This document shows positions 8,778-18,515 of a DNA stretch of 64,000 nt, piece by piece. Every line of letters starts with the position of its first letter. Within the stretch, counting starts at the first letter, position 1. This stretch comes from Comamonadaceae bacterium (GTDB lineage Bacteria; Pseudomonadota; Gammaproteobacteria; Burkholderiales; Burkholderiaceae_C). Made by a program: the position numbers and the translations under genes. The DNA is taken from the NCBI GenBank assembly GCA_947452635.1, contig CANGEE010000001.1, positions 1-64,000 on the forward strand, given 5' to 3'. Under the pieces are notes generated by a model. That model was not told the DNA's origin, did no database searches, and saw only the letters and a program-made list of their open reading frames with translations.

Positions 8778-9455
8778 CTACATCAGCAAGGTGTTGCGGA
8801 TCAAACCGACCGCCAGGCCTTCAATGTCAAAAGGCTCTTCGGGGTGGACCACAATGATGTTGTAGTCCGGGTTCTCGGGGAGTAATTCGATCATGCCGGC
8901 GCTGCGGCGCAAGCGCTTCACGGTAACTTCATCGCCCAAGCGGGCGACAACGATTTGGCCATTGCGCACGTCTTTGGTGGCTTTGACAGCCAACAAGTCG
9001 CCGTCCATGATGCCAGCGTCGCGCATGGACATGCCGCGCACCCGCAAGAGGTAATCAGGCCGTTCCTGAAACAGGTTGTTCTCCACGTGGTAGGTGGTGT
9101 CCACATGCTCTTGCGCCAGAATCGGTGAGCCGGCCGCCACGCGACCAACCAAAGGCAAGGCCCATTGCGTCAAGCTGGCGATCAGGCTGCTGCCCGACGC
9201 TGCGTCGCTGCGCATGCGCGAGCCGCCTTTCAATCGGATACCCCGCGAGGTGCCGCTGACCAAATCGATCACGCCTTTGCGGGCCAGCGCTTGCAGATGC
9301 TCTTCAGCGGCGTTGGCCGACTTGAAGCCCAGAGTGCGTGCGATTTCAGCCCGAGTGGGAGGTGCGCCGGTTTCGGCTATGCTGCTCTGGATGAGTTCCA
9401 GAATTTGCTGCTGCCGGGCCGTCAGCTTGGGATGGTCTGTCTGCGTCATGATCAT
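8778..9455 (-). CDS. lexA: LexA repressor
   Basis: SOS-response repressor, 225 residues from the chosen start. The N-terminal winged helix contains [13 protein letters not shown]; the self-cleavage site Ala-Gly is in VGRVAAGSP (about residues 108-109), and the serine-lysine protease pair is in RGMSMRD (Ser about 143) and EVTVKRL (Lys about 180). All residues needed for RecA-stimulated autocleavage are there. The start at 9455 is preferred because GAGGA lies eight bases upstream; an in-frame ATG at 9479 lacks a ribosome binding site. Two LexA operators lie 50-84 bases upstream, so autoregulation is expected. Confidence 0.97.
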   Translation of the reverse strand: MIMTQTDHPKLTARQQQILELIQSSIAETGAPPTRAEIARTLGFKSANAAEEHLQALARKGVIDLVSGTSRGIRLKGGSRMRSDAASGSSLIASLTQWALPLVGRVAAGSPILAQEHVDTTYHVENNLFQERPDYLLRVRGMSMRDAGIMDGDLLAVKATKDVRNGQIVVARLGDEVTVKRLRRSAGMIELLPENPDYNIIVVHPEEPFDIEGLAVGLIRNTLLM

Positions 9456-9504
9456 CGGAGGTTCCTCGTGGGCTTTCATCGAAAGCAGGTTGGGAGTCGA
9501 AACA

Positions 9505-9520
9505 CTGTTTTCTTATCCAG
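9505..9520. promoter_or_regulatory. LexA operator (proximal to lexA)
   Basis: Read towards lexA this is CTGGATAAGAAAACAG, an exact CTG-N10-CAG SOS box. It is one of two boxes 19 bases apart in the gap between the divergent lexA and asparaginase genes. Confidence 0.85.
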
Positions 9521-9523
9521 TAA

Positions 9524-9539
9524 CTGTATTTTTAACCAG
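9524..9539. promoter_or_regulatory. LexA operator (proximal to the asparaginase gene)
   Basis: Read towards lexA this is CTGGTTAAAAATACAG, again CTG-N10-CAG with an AT-rich centre. Its edge is only 17 bases before the probable asparaginase start codon, so a bound repressor would cover that gene's leader or promoter as well as the lexA promoter. Confidence 0.85.
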
Positions 9540-9556
9540 TTTTTGAGGTTGTGCAA

Positions 9557-10525
9557 GTGCTTGAGCCACATTCATCGAAAAAAATTGTGATTTTGGGCAC
9601 CGGTGGCACGATCGCCGGTCTATCTGCGTTGCGCAACGACAACATTGCCTACCAGGCTGCCCAGCTTGGGGTCGCGGCCTTGACTGCGCAAATTCCAGAC
9701 TTGGCGGCGCATGTGGCTGGGTTTGAGTTGGTGTGCGAGCAAGTGGCCCAGGTCGACAGCAAGGACATGGACACGCAGGTATGGCTTGCCTTGGCCCAGA
9801 GAACCCTGCAGGCCTTGGCGCAGCCCGACGTGCAGTCGGTGGTGATCACGCACGGCACCGACACCATCGAAGAAACCGCTTTTTTCTTGCAATCGGTGCT
9901 GCCTGCAGGCAAACCGGTGGTCTTGACCTGCGCCATGCGCCCGGCGTCAGCCTTGAGTCCGGACGGCCCCGCCAATTTGCGCGATGCCTTGTCCGTGGCC
10001 ATGGATGTACACGCTGTAGGGGTGCTCGTCGTGTGCGCGGGGGTGGTCCATGCGGCTGAACATGTGCAAAAAGTGCACCCCTATCGCCTGGATGCTTTCA
10101 GTTCGGGCGAGGCTGGACCGTTGGGCTGGGTCGAGGAAGCTCGGGTGCGTTGGGTCGGTTTGCCCCTCAGGCGGGTGCTTCCTGCTTGGGATGGAAAAAG
10201 CTTACCCGCCTCAGGGCCATGGCCACAGGTGGAAATTGTGATGAACCATGCAGGTGCCACCGGCGCTGTGGTGCAGGCCTTGGTGCAAGCGGGGGTGAAG
10301 GGTTTGGTGGCTGCAGGCACGGGCAATGGCAGCTTGTCTGCGCCCTTGGCGCAAGCCTTGTTGCAGGCTAAAGCGGCTGGGGTTTCGGTGGTGCGTAGCA
10401 CCCGCTGTCCGTTGGGGCAGTTGATTGCTGGTGCCGAGTCTGCGATTCCCCTGGCGTCAGTCGCGGGTCCTGTCAAAGCCCGCGTGGCCTTGCAGTTAGC
10501 GCTCATGGGGTTAGCGCCCGCCTGA
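9557..10525 (+). CDS. L-asparaginase, cytoplasmic type
   Basis: This protein (322 residues) hydrolyses asparagine to aspartate and ammonia. Both signatures of the bacterial family are intact: LGTGGTIAG near residues 13-21, with the nucleophilic Thr, and THGTDTIEETAFFL with the Thr-Asp pair. No signal peptide is seen, so it should be cytoplasmic. The start is GTG. GAGG at 9545-9548 is eight bases from the GTG at 9557 but only two from the one at 9551, so 9557 is preferred. It is divergent from lexA with the LexA operators in between. Confidence 0.88.
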   Translation: MLEPHSSKKIVILGTGGTIAGLSALRNDNIAYQAAQLGVAALTAQIPDLAAHVAGFELVCEQVAQVDSKDMDTQVWLALAQRTLQALAQPDVQSVVITHGTDTIEETAFFLQSVLPAGKPVVLTCAMRPASALSPDGPANLRDALSVAMDVHAVGVLVVCAGVVHAAEHVQKVHPYRLDAFSSGEAGPLGWVEEARVRWVGLPLRRVLPAWDGKSLPASGPWPQVEIVMNHAGATGAVVQALVQAGVKGLVAAGTGNGSLSAPLAQALLQAKAAGVSVVRSTRCPLGQLIAGAESAIPLASVAGPVKARVALQLALMGLAPA

Positions 10526-10554
10526 GCATGACCTGCTTGGTTTGCGCCGCGCAT

Positions 10555-10580
10555 GAAAAAACCCCGCAGCGCGGGGTTTC
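10555..10580 (-). terminator. Intrinsic terminator between asparaginase and adk
   Basis: AAACCCCGC, loop AGC, GCGGGGTTT. On the minus strand the stem is followed by six T, so it is a good adk terminator; the plus-strand side has only three T and would serve the asparaginase gene less well. Confidence 0.85.
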
Positions 10581-10598
10581 AAGGCGTTCGGTCGGGGC

Positions 10599-11273
<675 letters not shown>

Positions 11274-11394
11274 TTATGGGTTCAGGGTTTGTGTGGGGCT
11301 ACGGCATCAGTCCCATCGCAAGTACAACGGGGCAAGAATATCACGCGTTTCTCTCAATGAACTTACGTTGAAAAATGACATCGCTGCGCGTGGG

Positions 11395-12201
11395 TCATGC
11401 CCCTGCGGTCGTCGCCCATAAAGCGCGCGCGTGTTGTAAATCTTCGGCGGTGTCGACGCCGGGGCCTGGGGCTTGTGGCGTGATGTGCACGGCAATTTTG
11501 TGGCCATGCCACAGGGCCCGCATTTGCTCGAGGGCTTCGACGATTTCAATCGGTGCGACAGCCAGGGAGGGGAACAACTTTAGAAATCCGGCGCGGTAGC
11601 CGTAAATGCCAATGTGACGCAGTGGGCGCGGTTCGGGCAGGGCGCTGATACCTTGTGCATTGCCATCACGCCACCAGGGTATCGGCGCGCGGCTGAACAC
11701 CATGGCCAATTGGCTGGCGTCCACAACGACTTTGACGACATTGGGATTGGTGAACTCCGCCAAGGTGTCAATGGCATGCGCGGCTGTGCTCATGCTGGCT
11801 TGCGGCCGGGCTGCCAGCAAAGCGGCCACATGGTTGATCAAAGCGGGGTCCATCAAGGGCTCGTCGCCTTGCACATTCACTACCAAGGCCTCATCCGGCA
11901 AACCCAGCAGTTGGCAGGCTTCGGCCAATCGGTCACTGCCACTGGGATGGTCTTGGCGCGTCAAAATCGCTTGCACCCCATGCGCTTGGCAGGCTTGCAC
12001 GATGCTGGGGTGATCGGCTGCCACCACCACATGGCTGGCGGTTGACTGCAGCGCGCGCTGCGCCACCCGCACCACCATGGGGGCGCCGCCAATGTCGGCC
12101 AGGGGTTTGTTTGGCAAACGACTGGAGGCCAGGCGGGCCGGAATGACCACGGTGAACACCGGCATGTCTTGGGCTTGAGCGCGCATCAACGGGGCGCTCA
12201 A
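11395..12201 (-). CDS. kdsB: 3-deoxy-manno-octulosonate cytidylyltransferase
   Basis: KdsB activates Kdo to CMP-Kdo for lipopolysaccharide core synthesis. The nucleotide-binding motif [15 protein letters not shown] lies near the N-terminus and [12 protein letters not shown], which binds CTP and metal, near residue 100; the length (268 residues) fits the family. The open frame begins with TTG at 12201, overlapping the stop of the Trm112-like gene as TTGA; ATGs at 12186 and 12165 are possible, and 12165 would give the N-terminus [11 protein letters not shown] most like known KdsB proteins. The gene therefore has an uncertain start. Confidence 0.96.
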   Translation of the reverse strand: MSAPLMRAQAQDMPVFTVVIPARLASSRLPNKPLADIGGAPMVVRVAQRALQSTASHVVVAADHPSIVQACQAHGVQAILTRQDHPSGSDRLAEACQLLGLPDEALVVNVQGDEPLMDPALINHVAALLAARPQASMSTAAHAIDTLAEFTNPNVVKVVVDASQLAMVFSRAPIPWWRDGNAQGISALPEPRPLRHIGIYGYRAGFLKLFPSLAVAPIEIVEALEQMRALWHGHKIAVHITPQAPGPGVDTAEDLQHARALWATTAGA

Positions 12202-12404
12202 GCCAGAGGGGTGCGTGGGGGCAGTGCTTCCAACTCTTCGTCGCTCAGCGCGCGGGCTTCGTTTTCGAGCAGGATCGGTATGCCATTGCGCACTGGGTAT
12301 GCCAATCGGGCGCTGCGCGACAGCAGTTCCTGCCGCTCAGGGTTCCAGTCCAAATGGCCTTTGGTGACCGGGCAAACGAGCAGTTCTGATAATTTGGAGT
12401 CCAT
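12198..12404 (-). CDS. Trm112 family protein
   Basis: A 68-residue protein whose N-terminus [20 protein letters not shown] and later [18 protein letters not shown] match the Trm112/YcaR family of small proteins. In Gram-negative bacteria the gene is found between lpxK and kdsB, as here. Only one of the usual zinc-binding cysteines (in LVCPVTKG) is present, so metal binding is doubtful. The start at ATG 12404 is chosen over a longer frame that would run into lpxK. Confidence 0.9.
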   Translation of the reverse strand: MDSKLSELLVCPVTKGHLDWNPERQELLSRSARLAYPVRNGIPILLENEARALSDEELEALPPRTPLA

Positions 12405-12418
12405 GAGGGGATGATAAA

Positions 12419-13420
12419 TCAGCCAACGGGGTTTCGCTGTGAAAGTCTGGCCTGAACCAACGCATCCAGCGCCACCATGAAAGCGGGCTCCGGGGTGCAT
12501 TGCAAAGGCACGGCCAAAACCTCAGGCAAGCGCGGCCACAGTTTGACAGCGTCTTTTTCGGTGCAAAGCAAGGGGGCCTCGCCCAGGGGCGGCGTCCACG
12601 CTTCAAAACTCGCGTGGTCTTGCAGGGCAAAGGTCTGGCCCAGCCTCAGGCCTTGGGCTTGGAGCATGTCAAAGAAGGCTTGAGGTTGGGCAATTGCCGC
12701 CACGGCATTGACGCTTTGGGATTGCAAAGCGCTCAAGGCGGTGGTTTGCCCAAATGCATCCAACGCATGGCTGTCCAAGACGCGCGTCGAACTGTAGCCT
12801 TCGGCCAAGGTGCGTTGGCCGGTGTGAATCAGCAAATCCACAGCGCGAGGCCAGGGTTCGCGCAAGGGGCCAGCGGGCAGCAGGCGGCCGTTGCCTAACC
12901 CGCGGGCGTCCATGGCGCAAATTTCGATGTCACGGGCCAGAGCGTGGTGTTGCAAACCATCGTCACAGACCACGATTTGCGTAGCCGGATAGGCGGCTAA
13001 CAGGGCTTTGGCCGCCTCGGTACGGCGTTGGGCCACAAACACCGGCACATTGCAGCGGCGTTTCATCAGGAGGGGTTCATCACCGACCTCGGCCACCGGC
13101 GATTGGGCCGCGACTTCACGCACATCTTGCAAATGGCGACCGTGACCCCGAGAAACAATGCCAACGCGGTAGCCCGCTTGCAGCAGGTGCGACACGATGG
13201 CCATGGTCAATGGGGTTTTACCGCCGCCGCCCGCGACGATGTTGCCGACCACGATCACGATCGCGTCAACCGATTCAGCCTTGAAAACGCCAGCCCGGTA
13301 AAGCAACTGCCGACAAGCCACCAAAGCCCAATAGACCCATGCCAGGGGTAAAAGGACTGTGGAGCGCCAACCCCGGGTGAGCCAGATGCGGGTTAGCCAA
13401 GTTTCAATGCCAAGGTTCAT
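12419..13420 (-). CDS. lpxK: Tetraacyldisaccharide 4'-kinase
   Basis: LpxK phosphorylates the lipid A precursor at the 4' position on the inner face of the inner membrane. The protein has 333 residues, a hydrophobic N-terminal region ([20 protein letters not shown]) for membrane association, the P-loop [12 protein letters not shown] near residues 56-67, and [14 protein letters not shown] near 150, the conserved Asp-Asp-Gly-Leu-Gln-His signature. It heads the run towards Trm112-like, kdsB and adk. Confidence 0.97.
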   Translation of the reverse strand: MNLGIETWLTRIWLTRGWRSTVLLPLAWVYWALVACRQLLYRAGVFKAESVDAIVIVVGNIVAGGGGKTPLTMAIVSHLLQAGYRVGIVSRGHGRHLQDVREVAAQSPVAEVGDEPLLMKRRCNVPVFVAQRRTEAAKALLAAYPATQIVVCDDGLQHHALARDIEICAMDARGLGNGRLLPAGPLREPWPRAVDLLIHTGQRTLAEGYSSTRVLDSHALDAFGQTTALSALQSQSVNAVAAIAQPQAFFDMLQAQGLRLGQTFALQDHASFEAWTPPLGEAPLLCTEKDAVKLWPRLPEVLAVPLQCTPEPAFMVALDALVQARLSQRNPVG

Positions 13421-13802
13421 TCGGTGCTTGGTGCCAGGGTGAGGGTGCGTAGCAACTTGTATGATGACAAGGGCAGGCCGGATTCGACAGAATTGGCCAT
13501 ATCACCCTTGTGGCGTATCGCGTTCCATTGGGTTTTGATTATGTCTGAAGCCCTGTGGAAGTCAGCACACAATCCCAGATCACTTACCCACATTTTCTGT
13601 GGATAACTTTGTTAAGAACCTTTGTTTTTTCATGTAAATGAGGACTTTTTTATCTTAATTTGTTTTTGAGTGCTGTCCATTGAATATAAATTAACCTAAT
13701 GAAATCAATAGTTTGCGGTTTTATTGTCAGCAAGTGGAAGGCCTTTTGGCGGTCACATGGCGCAGTTCCTCAGTTTGTGGATGACTTGCTTCTGCAAGCC
13801 GC
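13421..13802. other. Long AT-rich intergenic region with DnaA-box-like sites
   Basis: This is the only gene-free stretch over 300 bases. It separates the divergent lpxK and xseA. In 13621-13740 only 34 of 120 bases are G or C by hand count, far below the surroundings. A perfect DnaA box TTATCCACA lies on the minus strand at 13598-13606; TTACCCACA at 13584-13592 (plus) and TCATCCACA at 13776-13784 (minus) differ by one base each. The first two face each other across five bases. It may be a replication origin, a DnaA-responsive promoter or only a strong promoter region; I see no credible gene in it. Confidence 0.55.
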
Positions 13803-15125
13803 ATGGATGACAGCATGAGCCCCGAAAACCCCATGATTTCAAGCCGTATTTGGGCGGTCGGTGCGCTGTGCCGCGCTGTGGCGGATGCTTTGGATGCCCG
13901 CTTCAACCCGGTGGCGGTGCGCGGCGAGATTTCGGGTTTTTCGCGCGCCGTCAGCGGCCATTGTTATTTTTCGATCAAAGATGCCACCGGTCAGATACGC
14001 TGTGCCATGTTCAAACGTGCCGCCAGCATGCTCGACTTTTCGCCCAAAGACGGTGAGTTGGTCGAACTGCGCGGTCGGCTGGGGGTGTATGAAGCCCGCG
14101 GCGATTTGCAACTGGTGGTGGAGTCCATGCGCCGCGCCGGTCAAGGCGCTTTGTTTGAGCAGTTTTTAAGGCTCAAAGCCCAGTTGGAAGGCGAGGGTTT
14201 GTTCGACCCCACCAGCAAACGCGCGTTGCCCTGGATGCCGCGGGCCATTGGTGTGGTGACGTCCTTGGGCGCTGCCGCCTGGCACGATGTGGTCACGGCC
14301 TTGCAGCGGCGGGTGCCGCACATCCCGGTCATTTTGGCTCCCGCTGCCGTGCAAGGGGCGGGGTCCGCGCCGGCTTTGGTGCAGGCCTTGCAGCAGTTGT
14401 ACGCCCGAACCGCTTTGCACGATCCTCAGGCCGCGCAGCCGGTGGACGTGATTTTGCTGGTGCGCGGCGGTGGCGCCATCGAGGACTTGTGGTCCTTCAA
14501 TGATGAACAATTGGCGCGCACCCTCGCCGCCAGCCCCGTGCCCATCATCAGCGGCGTGGGCCATGAGACCGATTTCACCATCGCCGATTTTGTCGCCGAT
14601 GTCCGCGCCCCCACGCCGACGGCTGCGGCCGAGATGGCTTCGCAGCCCTTGCAAGTGTGGCGCGACGCTCTGGACTTGCTGCGCGAGCGACTGGACAGCG
14701 CCGTGCACCGCCATTTGGACCGGCAAGCGCAGCGGCTTGACGTCTTGTCTTCTCGGTTGGGTCGTCCCTCTGCCCGCATGGCGAGTCATCGTTTGCGGCT
14801 GGAGCGATTGGCCCAGCAACTTCAATTTGGCCGCACCCAGACGGTGCGGGCGCACCGGCAAAGCCTGCTGCACATGGCAGAGCGCCTGCCGCAAGCCGCC
14901 CAGCACGATCTGCAACAGCGCCGTGAACGGCTGGCACGTGCGCAGCTGCGTTTGCAATTGCTGGATCCGCGCTGGGTGCTGGAGCGCGGTTACGCCTGGT
15001 TGACCGATGAAAACGGGCAAGCCATCACCACCGTTGCGCATTTGCAACCGGGGCAGGCCTTGGTGGCGACTTTGTCTGACGGTGAAGCGCCATTGATCGT
15101 TTCGGGTCAACCCCGCAGTCTCTAA
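13803..15125 (+). CDS. xseA: Exodeoxyribonuclease VII large subunit
   Basis: XseA forms the catalytic part of exonuclease VII, which degrades single-stranded DNA in both directions. The 440-residue protein has the N-terminal OB-fold (about 10-110, with GEISGFSRAVSGHCYFSIKD), the nuclease domain with LVRGGGAIEDLWSFNDE and the conserved GVGHETDFTIADFVADVRAPTP split over residues 240-280, then a long coiled coil (about 285-400). The start is uncertain: ATGs at 13803, 13815 and 13833 are all in frame and none has a strong ribosome binding site. The small subunit gene xseB is not in the window. Confidence 0.97.
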   Translation: MDDSMSPENPMISSRIWAVGALCRAVADALDARFNPVAVRGEISGFSRAVSGHCYFSIKDATGQIRCAMFKRAASMLDFSPKDGELVELRGRLGVYEARGDLQLVVESMRRAGQGALFEQFLRLKAQLEGEGLFDPTSKRALPWMPRAIGVVTSLGAAAWHDVVTALQRRVPHIPVILAPAAVQGAGSAPALVQALQQLYARTALHDPQAAQPVDVILLVRGGGAIEDLWSFNDEQLARTLAASPVPIISGVGHETDFTIADFVADVRAPTPTAAAEMASQPLQVWRDALDLLRERLDSAVHRHLDRQAQRLDVLSSRLGRPSARMASHRLRLERLAQQLQFGRTQTVRAHRQSLLHMAERLPQAAQHDLQQRRERLARAQLRLQLLDPRWVLERGYAWLTDENGQAITTVAHLQPGQALVATLSDGEAPLIVSGQPRSL

Positions 15126-15132
15126 GACCATT

Positions 15133-15175
15133 CTCGGCTCGCCGCCGACAATGCCCTCGGCTCGACCTACAATGC
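15133..15175 (+). repeat. Tandem imperfect repeat before sodB
   Basis: Two copies share CTCGGCTCG at the left and ACAATGC at the right (15133-15154 and 15156-15175), with a slightly shorter middle in the second. Each ends in a -10-like CAAT element, so the duplication could supply tandem promoters for sodB. Confidence 0.5.
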
Positions 15176-15209
15176 ACAGGTCTTTTTTCACATCTCAAGA
15201 GGATTCTCG

Positions 15210-15791
15210 ATGGAACACACACTGCCTGCTTTGCCTTACGCGATTGATGCGCTGGCCCCTCACTACAGCCAGGAAACCTTGGAGTTTCACCACGGCAAGC
15301 ACCACAACGCCTATGTGGTGAACCTGAACAACCTGCAAAAAGGCACTGAGTTCGAGGGCATGTCGCTCGAAGAGATCATCAAAAAGTCCAGCGGCGGCAT
15401 CTACAACAACTCGGCCCAAATCTGGAACCACACTTTCTTTTGGAACTGCATGAAGCCCCATGGCGGTGGCGAGCCCACAGGTGCTTTGGCGGCAGCCATC
15501 AACGCCAAATTTGGCAGCTACGCGGCTTTTAAAGAAGCGTTTGTCAAAAGCGCGGTCGGCAACTTCGGTTCTGGCTGGACTTGGTTGGTGAAAAAAGCCG
15601 ACGGCTCGGTGGACATCGTCAACATGGGCGCAGCAGGCACCCCCTTGACCACAGGCGACAAAGCCTTGTTGACCGTGGACGTGTGGGAACACGCTTACTA
15701 CATCGACTACCGCAATATGCGCCCCAAGTTTGTCGAGACCTTCCTCGACAAATTGGTGAACTGGTCGTTTGCCGAAGCCAACTTCGCTTAA
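15210..15791 (+). CDS. sodB: Superoxide dismutase, iron type
   Basis: A 193-residue Fe/Mn superoxide dismutase converting superoxide to oxygen and hydrogen peroxide in the cytoplasm. The metal ligands are visible: His in [11 protein letters not shown], His in IWNHTFFWN, and the Asp and His of VDVWEHAYY. The segment [10 protein letters not shown] and FGSGWTWLV are of the iron-type subgroup. AGAGGA sits before the ATG, and an intrinsic terminator follows, so it is probably a single-gene transcript. Confidence 0.97.
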   Translation: MEHTLPALPYAIDALAPHYSQETLEFHHGKHHNAYVVNLNNLQKGTEFEGMSLEEIIKKSSGGIYNNSAQIWNHTFFWNCMKPHGGGEPTGALAAAINAKFGSYAAFKEAFVKSAVGNFGSGWTWLVKKADGSVDIVNMGAAGTPLTTGDKALLTVDVWEHAYYIDYRNMRPKFVETFLDKLVNWSFAEANFA

Positions 15792-15817
15792 ATTCAAGCG
15801 ACATTGCTTTGGTTCTG

Positions 15818-15842
15818 AAAACCCGGCTTGGCCGGGTTTTTT
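15818..15842 (+). terminator. Intrinsic terminator of sodB
   Basis: AAAACCCGGC, loop TTG, GCCGGGTTTTTT follows sodB by about 26 bases, with six T after the stem. Confidence 0.88.
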
Positions 15843-15869
15843 CATTCGCAAACACGCTTCGGAGTAGCT

Positions 15870-16997
15870 ATGGATACGGTGGATGCAGTCGTGATCGGTG
15901 CCGGTGTGGTGGGCCTGGCGGTCGCTCGCGGTCTGGCTTTGGCCGGGCAAGAGGTGCTGCTGTTGGAGGCTGAAAACGCCTTTGGCACCGGCACCAGTTC
16001 GCGCAACAGCGAGGTCATCCACGCCGGTATTTATTACCCCGCAGGCTCCTTGAAAGCGCAGCTTTGCGTGCAGGGCAAAAAGCGGCTCTATGCCTATTGC
16101 GAAGAGCGTGGGGTGGGCTACCGGCGCTGCGGCAAATTGATTGTGGCCACCTCACCCGAGCAGGTGGCCCAATTGACCCAAATCCAAGCCAAAGCCCATG
16201 CCAATGGCGTGGATGATTTGGTCCTGCTCAGCCAGGCGCAGGCGGTGGCCATGGAGCCTGCGCTCCAGTGCGAAGCCGCTTTGCATTCGCCCAGCACCGG
16301 CATTGTGGACAGCCACGCGCTGATGCTGTCGTATTTGGGCGATATGGAAAACGCCGATGGTCTGTTGGCGCTGAACGCCCCTGTGCAAGCCGTGCATTTG
16401 CGTCAAGGCCCGGACTCGCACCCGCATGTGATCGTCATGCAAGACGGTACCGAGTTGGCTTGTCAAACCCTGGTCAACTCAGCCGGTTTGTCGGCACCGA
16501 ATCTGGCCCACAGCATGACCGGTTTACCCGCGTCCTGCCTCTACACCGCCTACTATGCCAAGGGCAATTACTTCACCCTGGCAGGCCGCTCGCCATTTGG
16601 CCGCTTAATTTATCCGGTGCCCGAAAGCGCGGGTCTGGGCGTGCATTTGACACTGGACTTGGGCGGTCAAGCCAAGTTCGGCCCGGATGTGCAGTGGGTC
16701 GCGTCCAAGGACGATCTGCAAGTCGATCCGGCGCGGGGCAATGCCTTTTACGCTGAGGTGCGCAAATACTGGCCAGCTTTGCCCGATGGCGCCTTGCAAG
16801 CCGGTTACGCGGGCATCCGACCCAAAATCAGCGGCCCGCAAGAAGTTGCAGCCGACTTTGTGATTCAAGGCCCGAGCACCCATGGCGTGCCCGGCCTGGT
16901 GAACCTGCTGGGCATCGAGTCGCCGGGCTTGACGAGTTCGCTGGCCATCGCGCAGGGTGTCCAGACTGCACTGGCTCAAGCTGCTTGCATCGCTTGA
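15870..16997 (+). CDS. FAD-dependent oxidoreductase, L-2-hydroxyglutarate oxidase-like
   Basis: A 375-residue DAO-family flavoprotein. The dinucleotide motif [16 protein letters not shown] is at the N-terminus, followed by [21 protein letters not shown], a segment typical of L-2-hydroxyglutarate dehydrogenases/oxidases; the C-terminus has GYAGIRPKI and [13 protein letters not shown], also typical. It would oxidise L-2-hydroxyglutarate or a similar hydroxy acid. The start at 15870 is chosen because GGAG precedes it; an ATG at 15828 lies inside the sodB terminator and is rejected. It is followed by a secreted protein gene at 10 bases. Confidence 0.85.
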   Translation: MDTVDAVVIGAGVVGLAVARGLALAGQEVLLLEAENAFGTGTSSRNSEVIHAGIYYPAGSLKAQLCVQGKKRLYAYCEERGVGYRRCGKLIVATSPEQVAQLTQIQAKAHANGVDDLVLLSQAQAVAMEPALQCEAALHSPSTGIVDSHALMLSYLGDMENADGLLALNAPVQAVHLRQGPDSHPHVIVMQDGTELACQTLVNSAGLSAPNLAHSMTGLPASCLYTAYYAKGNYFTLAGRSPFGRLIYPVPESAGLGVHLTLDLGGQAKFGPDVQWVASKDDLQVDPARGNAFYAEVRKYWPALPDGALQAGYAGIRPKISGPQEVAADFVIQGPSTHGVPGLVNLLGIESPGLTSSLAIAQGVQTALAQAACIA

Positions 16998-17007
16998 GTG
17001 GTCGCGC

Positions 17008-17469
17008 ATGACTTCTGTCACAACCACCGCCCTGGCTTTTTTGAACGTCCCACGCAGTCCGCGTCAAGCCCTGGGTAGATTTTGCGGTTTGCTGTTCTTT
17101 TTTGGGGCTGCGGCGGCATCTGCGCAAGCCTCGCCGTTATTGCGCTGCGAAGTCACCTACGCAGGCCATACCCATGTGTTGACGGCGCGACCGGTCCGAG
17201 ATCCTTACCACGTTGAAGCGGTCGATGTCGGTGGTCGGTTTTTCTTCAAGACGGTGATGGTGGGGCGTGCAGACCGCATCGATCACATCCTCATCTATGC
17301 GTATTTGGACCAGGAGCCGCGGCCGGTGATCGTGCAACAGGGCAAGTACCTGCCGCCCTTTCGCGTCACGGCACAGCCTTATATGCTCACCGGCGAGCAG
17401 CATGTGTATGCCGGCCCGGTTGAGCGGGAGTTGATTTACACATGCTGGCTGGGCGGGGTACGGCCATGA
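17008..17469 (+). CDS. Hypothetical secreted protein
   Basis: A 153-residue protein with an extended N-terminal signal sequence (hydrophobic core CGLLFFFGAAAASA, likely cleavage after SAQA) and a mature domain of about 105 residues rich in beta-strand patterns, with two cysteines (LLRCEV and IYTCWLGG) that could form a disulfide across the domain ends. I do not recognise the family. The start at 17008 avoids overlap with the oxidoreductase gene. Its TGA overlaps the ATG of the CapA-like gene (ATGA), so the two are probably translationally coupled and function together. Confidence 0.7.
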   Translation: MTSVTTTALAFLNVPRSPRQALGRFCGLLFFFGAAAASAQASPLLRCEVTYAGHTHVLTARPVRDPYHVEAVDVGGRFFFKTVMVGRADRIDHILIYAYLDQEPRPVIVQQGKYLPPFRVTAQPYMLTGEQHVYAGPVERELIYTCWLGGVRP

Positions 17470-18515
17470 AGATATGGGCGACCCTCTCCACAGCCGTTAC
17501 CGCAGCTGTTGCTGCAGTCTTGAGCCTGTTTTTTTTCAGCGCCCCGGTAGGGGCCGCTCCCAAACACAGTGTGCGTTTGGTCTTCGCCGGAGACAGCGTG
17601 CTCGACGATGCGGCGGGTAACTTGATCGCGCAGGGGGGTGACCCTTACGCGCATTTCGCCGCCACCTTTGCCAACGCCGACATCCGCATCACCAACCTCG
17701 AATGCGTGATTGCCACGACTGGCGGTGCCAGCGACAAGATGTACACCTTTCGCGCCCACCCGCGCGTGATCCCGGTGCTGCAGCGCCACTTTGATGCCTT
17801 GGCCCTGGCCAACAACCACTCTGGCGACTATGGGCCTGAGGCCTTTGCGCAAATGTTGATGCTGCTCGATCAGGCGGGCTTGCCCCAAGTTGGCGGTGGC
17901 ATGAACCTGACACAAGCCCACGCGCCCTTGATTTTCAAACGCCAAGGGCTGCGCATTGCGGTTTTGAGTTACAACGAATTTCACCCGCGCAGCTTTGAGG
18001 CAGGCCCCCATTTGCCGGGCGTGGCTTGGAGTGAAGACGAACAGGTGGTGGCCGACATCGTGGCGGCGCGGCGCGTGCACCGGGCCGATGTGGTGATTCC
18101 CATCATGCATTGGGGTTGGGAAAATGAGCCCCGCGCCAATGCGCGTCAGCGGCAACTGGCGCGCCGCATGATCGACGCAGGCGCTGACGCGGTGATTGGT
18201 GGGCATCCGCATGTGACGCAAGACATTGATCTCTATCGCGGTAAGCCGATTGTCTACAGCGTGGGCAATTTTGTGATGAAAGAAACCGACAACGACCATC
18301 AGCGCAAAGCCTGGGTGCTCAAACTGAATATCGACCGCAGAGGGGTCCAAGGTCTGGACACCGAAGGCGTGCAGATTGATGGCGACGGCATTCCCAGCCC
18401 CGCTTGGCAAATGGTCACGCCCTGCTGGCGGCGAGGTGATGCCCGCATCCGCAACGTGGGCGGCTGCACCCACACGGTCAGCGCAAAGCCTGCAGCGCCC
18501 GTGCGACTTCGGTAA
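17466..18515 (+). CDS. CapA family protein (PGA_cap metallophosphatase fold)
   Basis: A 349-residue protein with a signal peptide (about residues 1-30) and a CapA-type domain: [11 protein letters not shown] near 37-47, [21 protein letters not shown] near 117-128 and [12 protein letters not shown] near 245-256. The domain belongs to the calcineurin-like superfamily and is best known from poly-gamma-glutamate capsule synthesis, but no capB or capC is nearby, so its substrate is unknown and it probably acts in the periplasm. Its 3' end overlaps the convergent pyrD by 38 bases. Confidence 0.88.
   Translation: MKIWATLSTAVTAAVAAVLSLFFFSAPVGAAPKHSVRLVFAGDSVLDDAAGNLIAQGGDPYAHFAATFANADIRITNLECVIATTGGASDKMYTFRAHPRVIPVLQRHFDALALANNHSGDYGPEAFAQMLMLLDQAGLPQVGGGMNLTQAHAPLIFKRQGLRIAVLSYNEFHPRSFEAGPHLPGVAWSEDEQVVADIVAARRVHRADVVIPIMHWGWENEPRANARQRQLARRMIDAGADAVIGGHPHVTQDIDLYRGKPIVYSVGNFVMKETDNDHQRKAWVLKLNIDRRGVQGLDTEGVQIDGDGIPSPAWQMVTPCWRRGDARIRNVGGCTHTVSAKPAAPVRLR

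Noticed and set aside
13424-13606. 60-residue plus-strand frame in the lpxK-xseA gap
   Set aside because: No ribosome binding site or recognisable sequence, and it ends inside the DnaA box; more likely chance.
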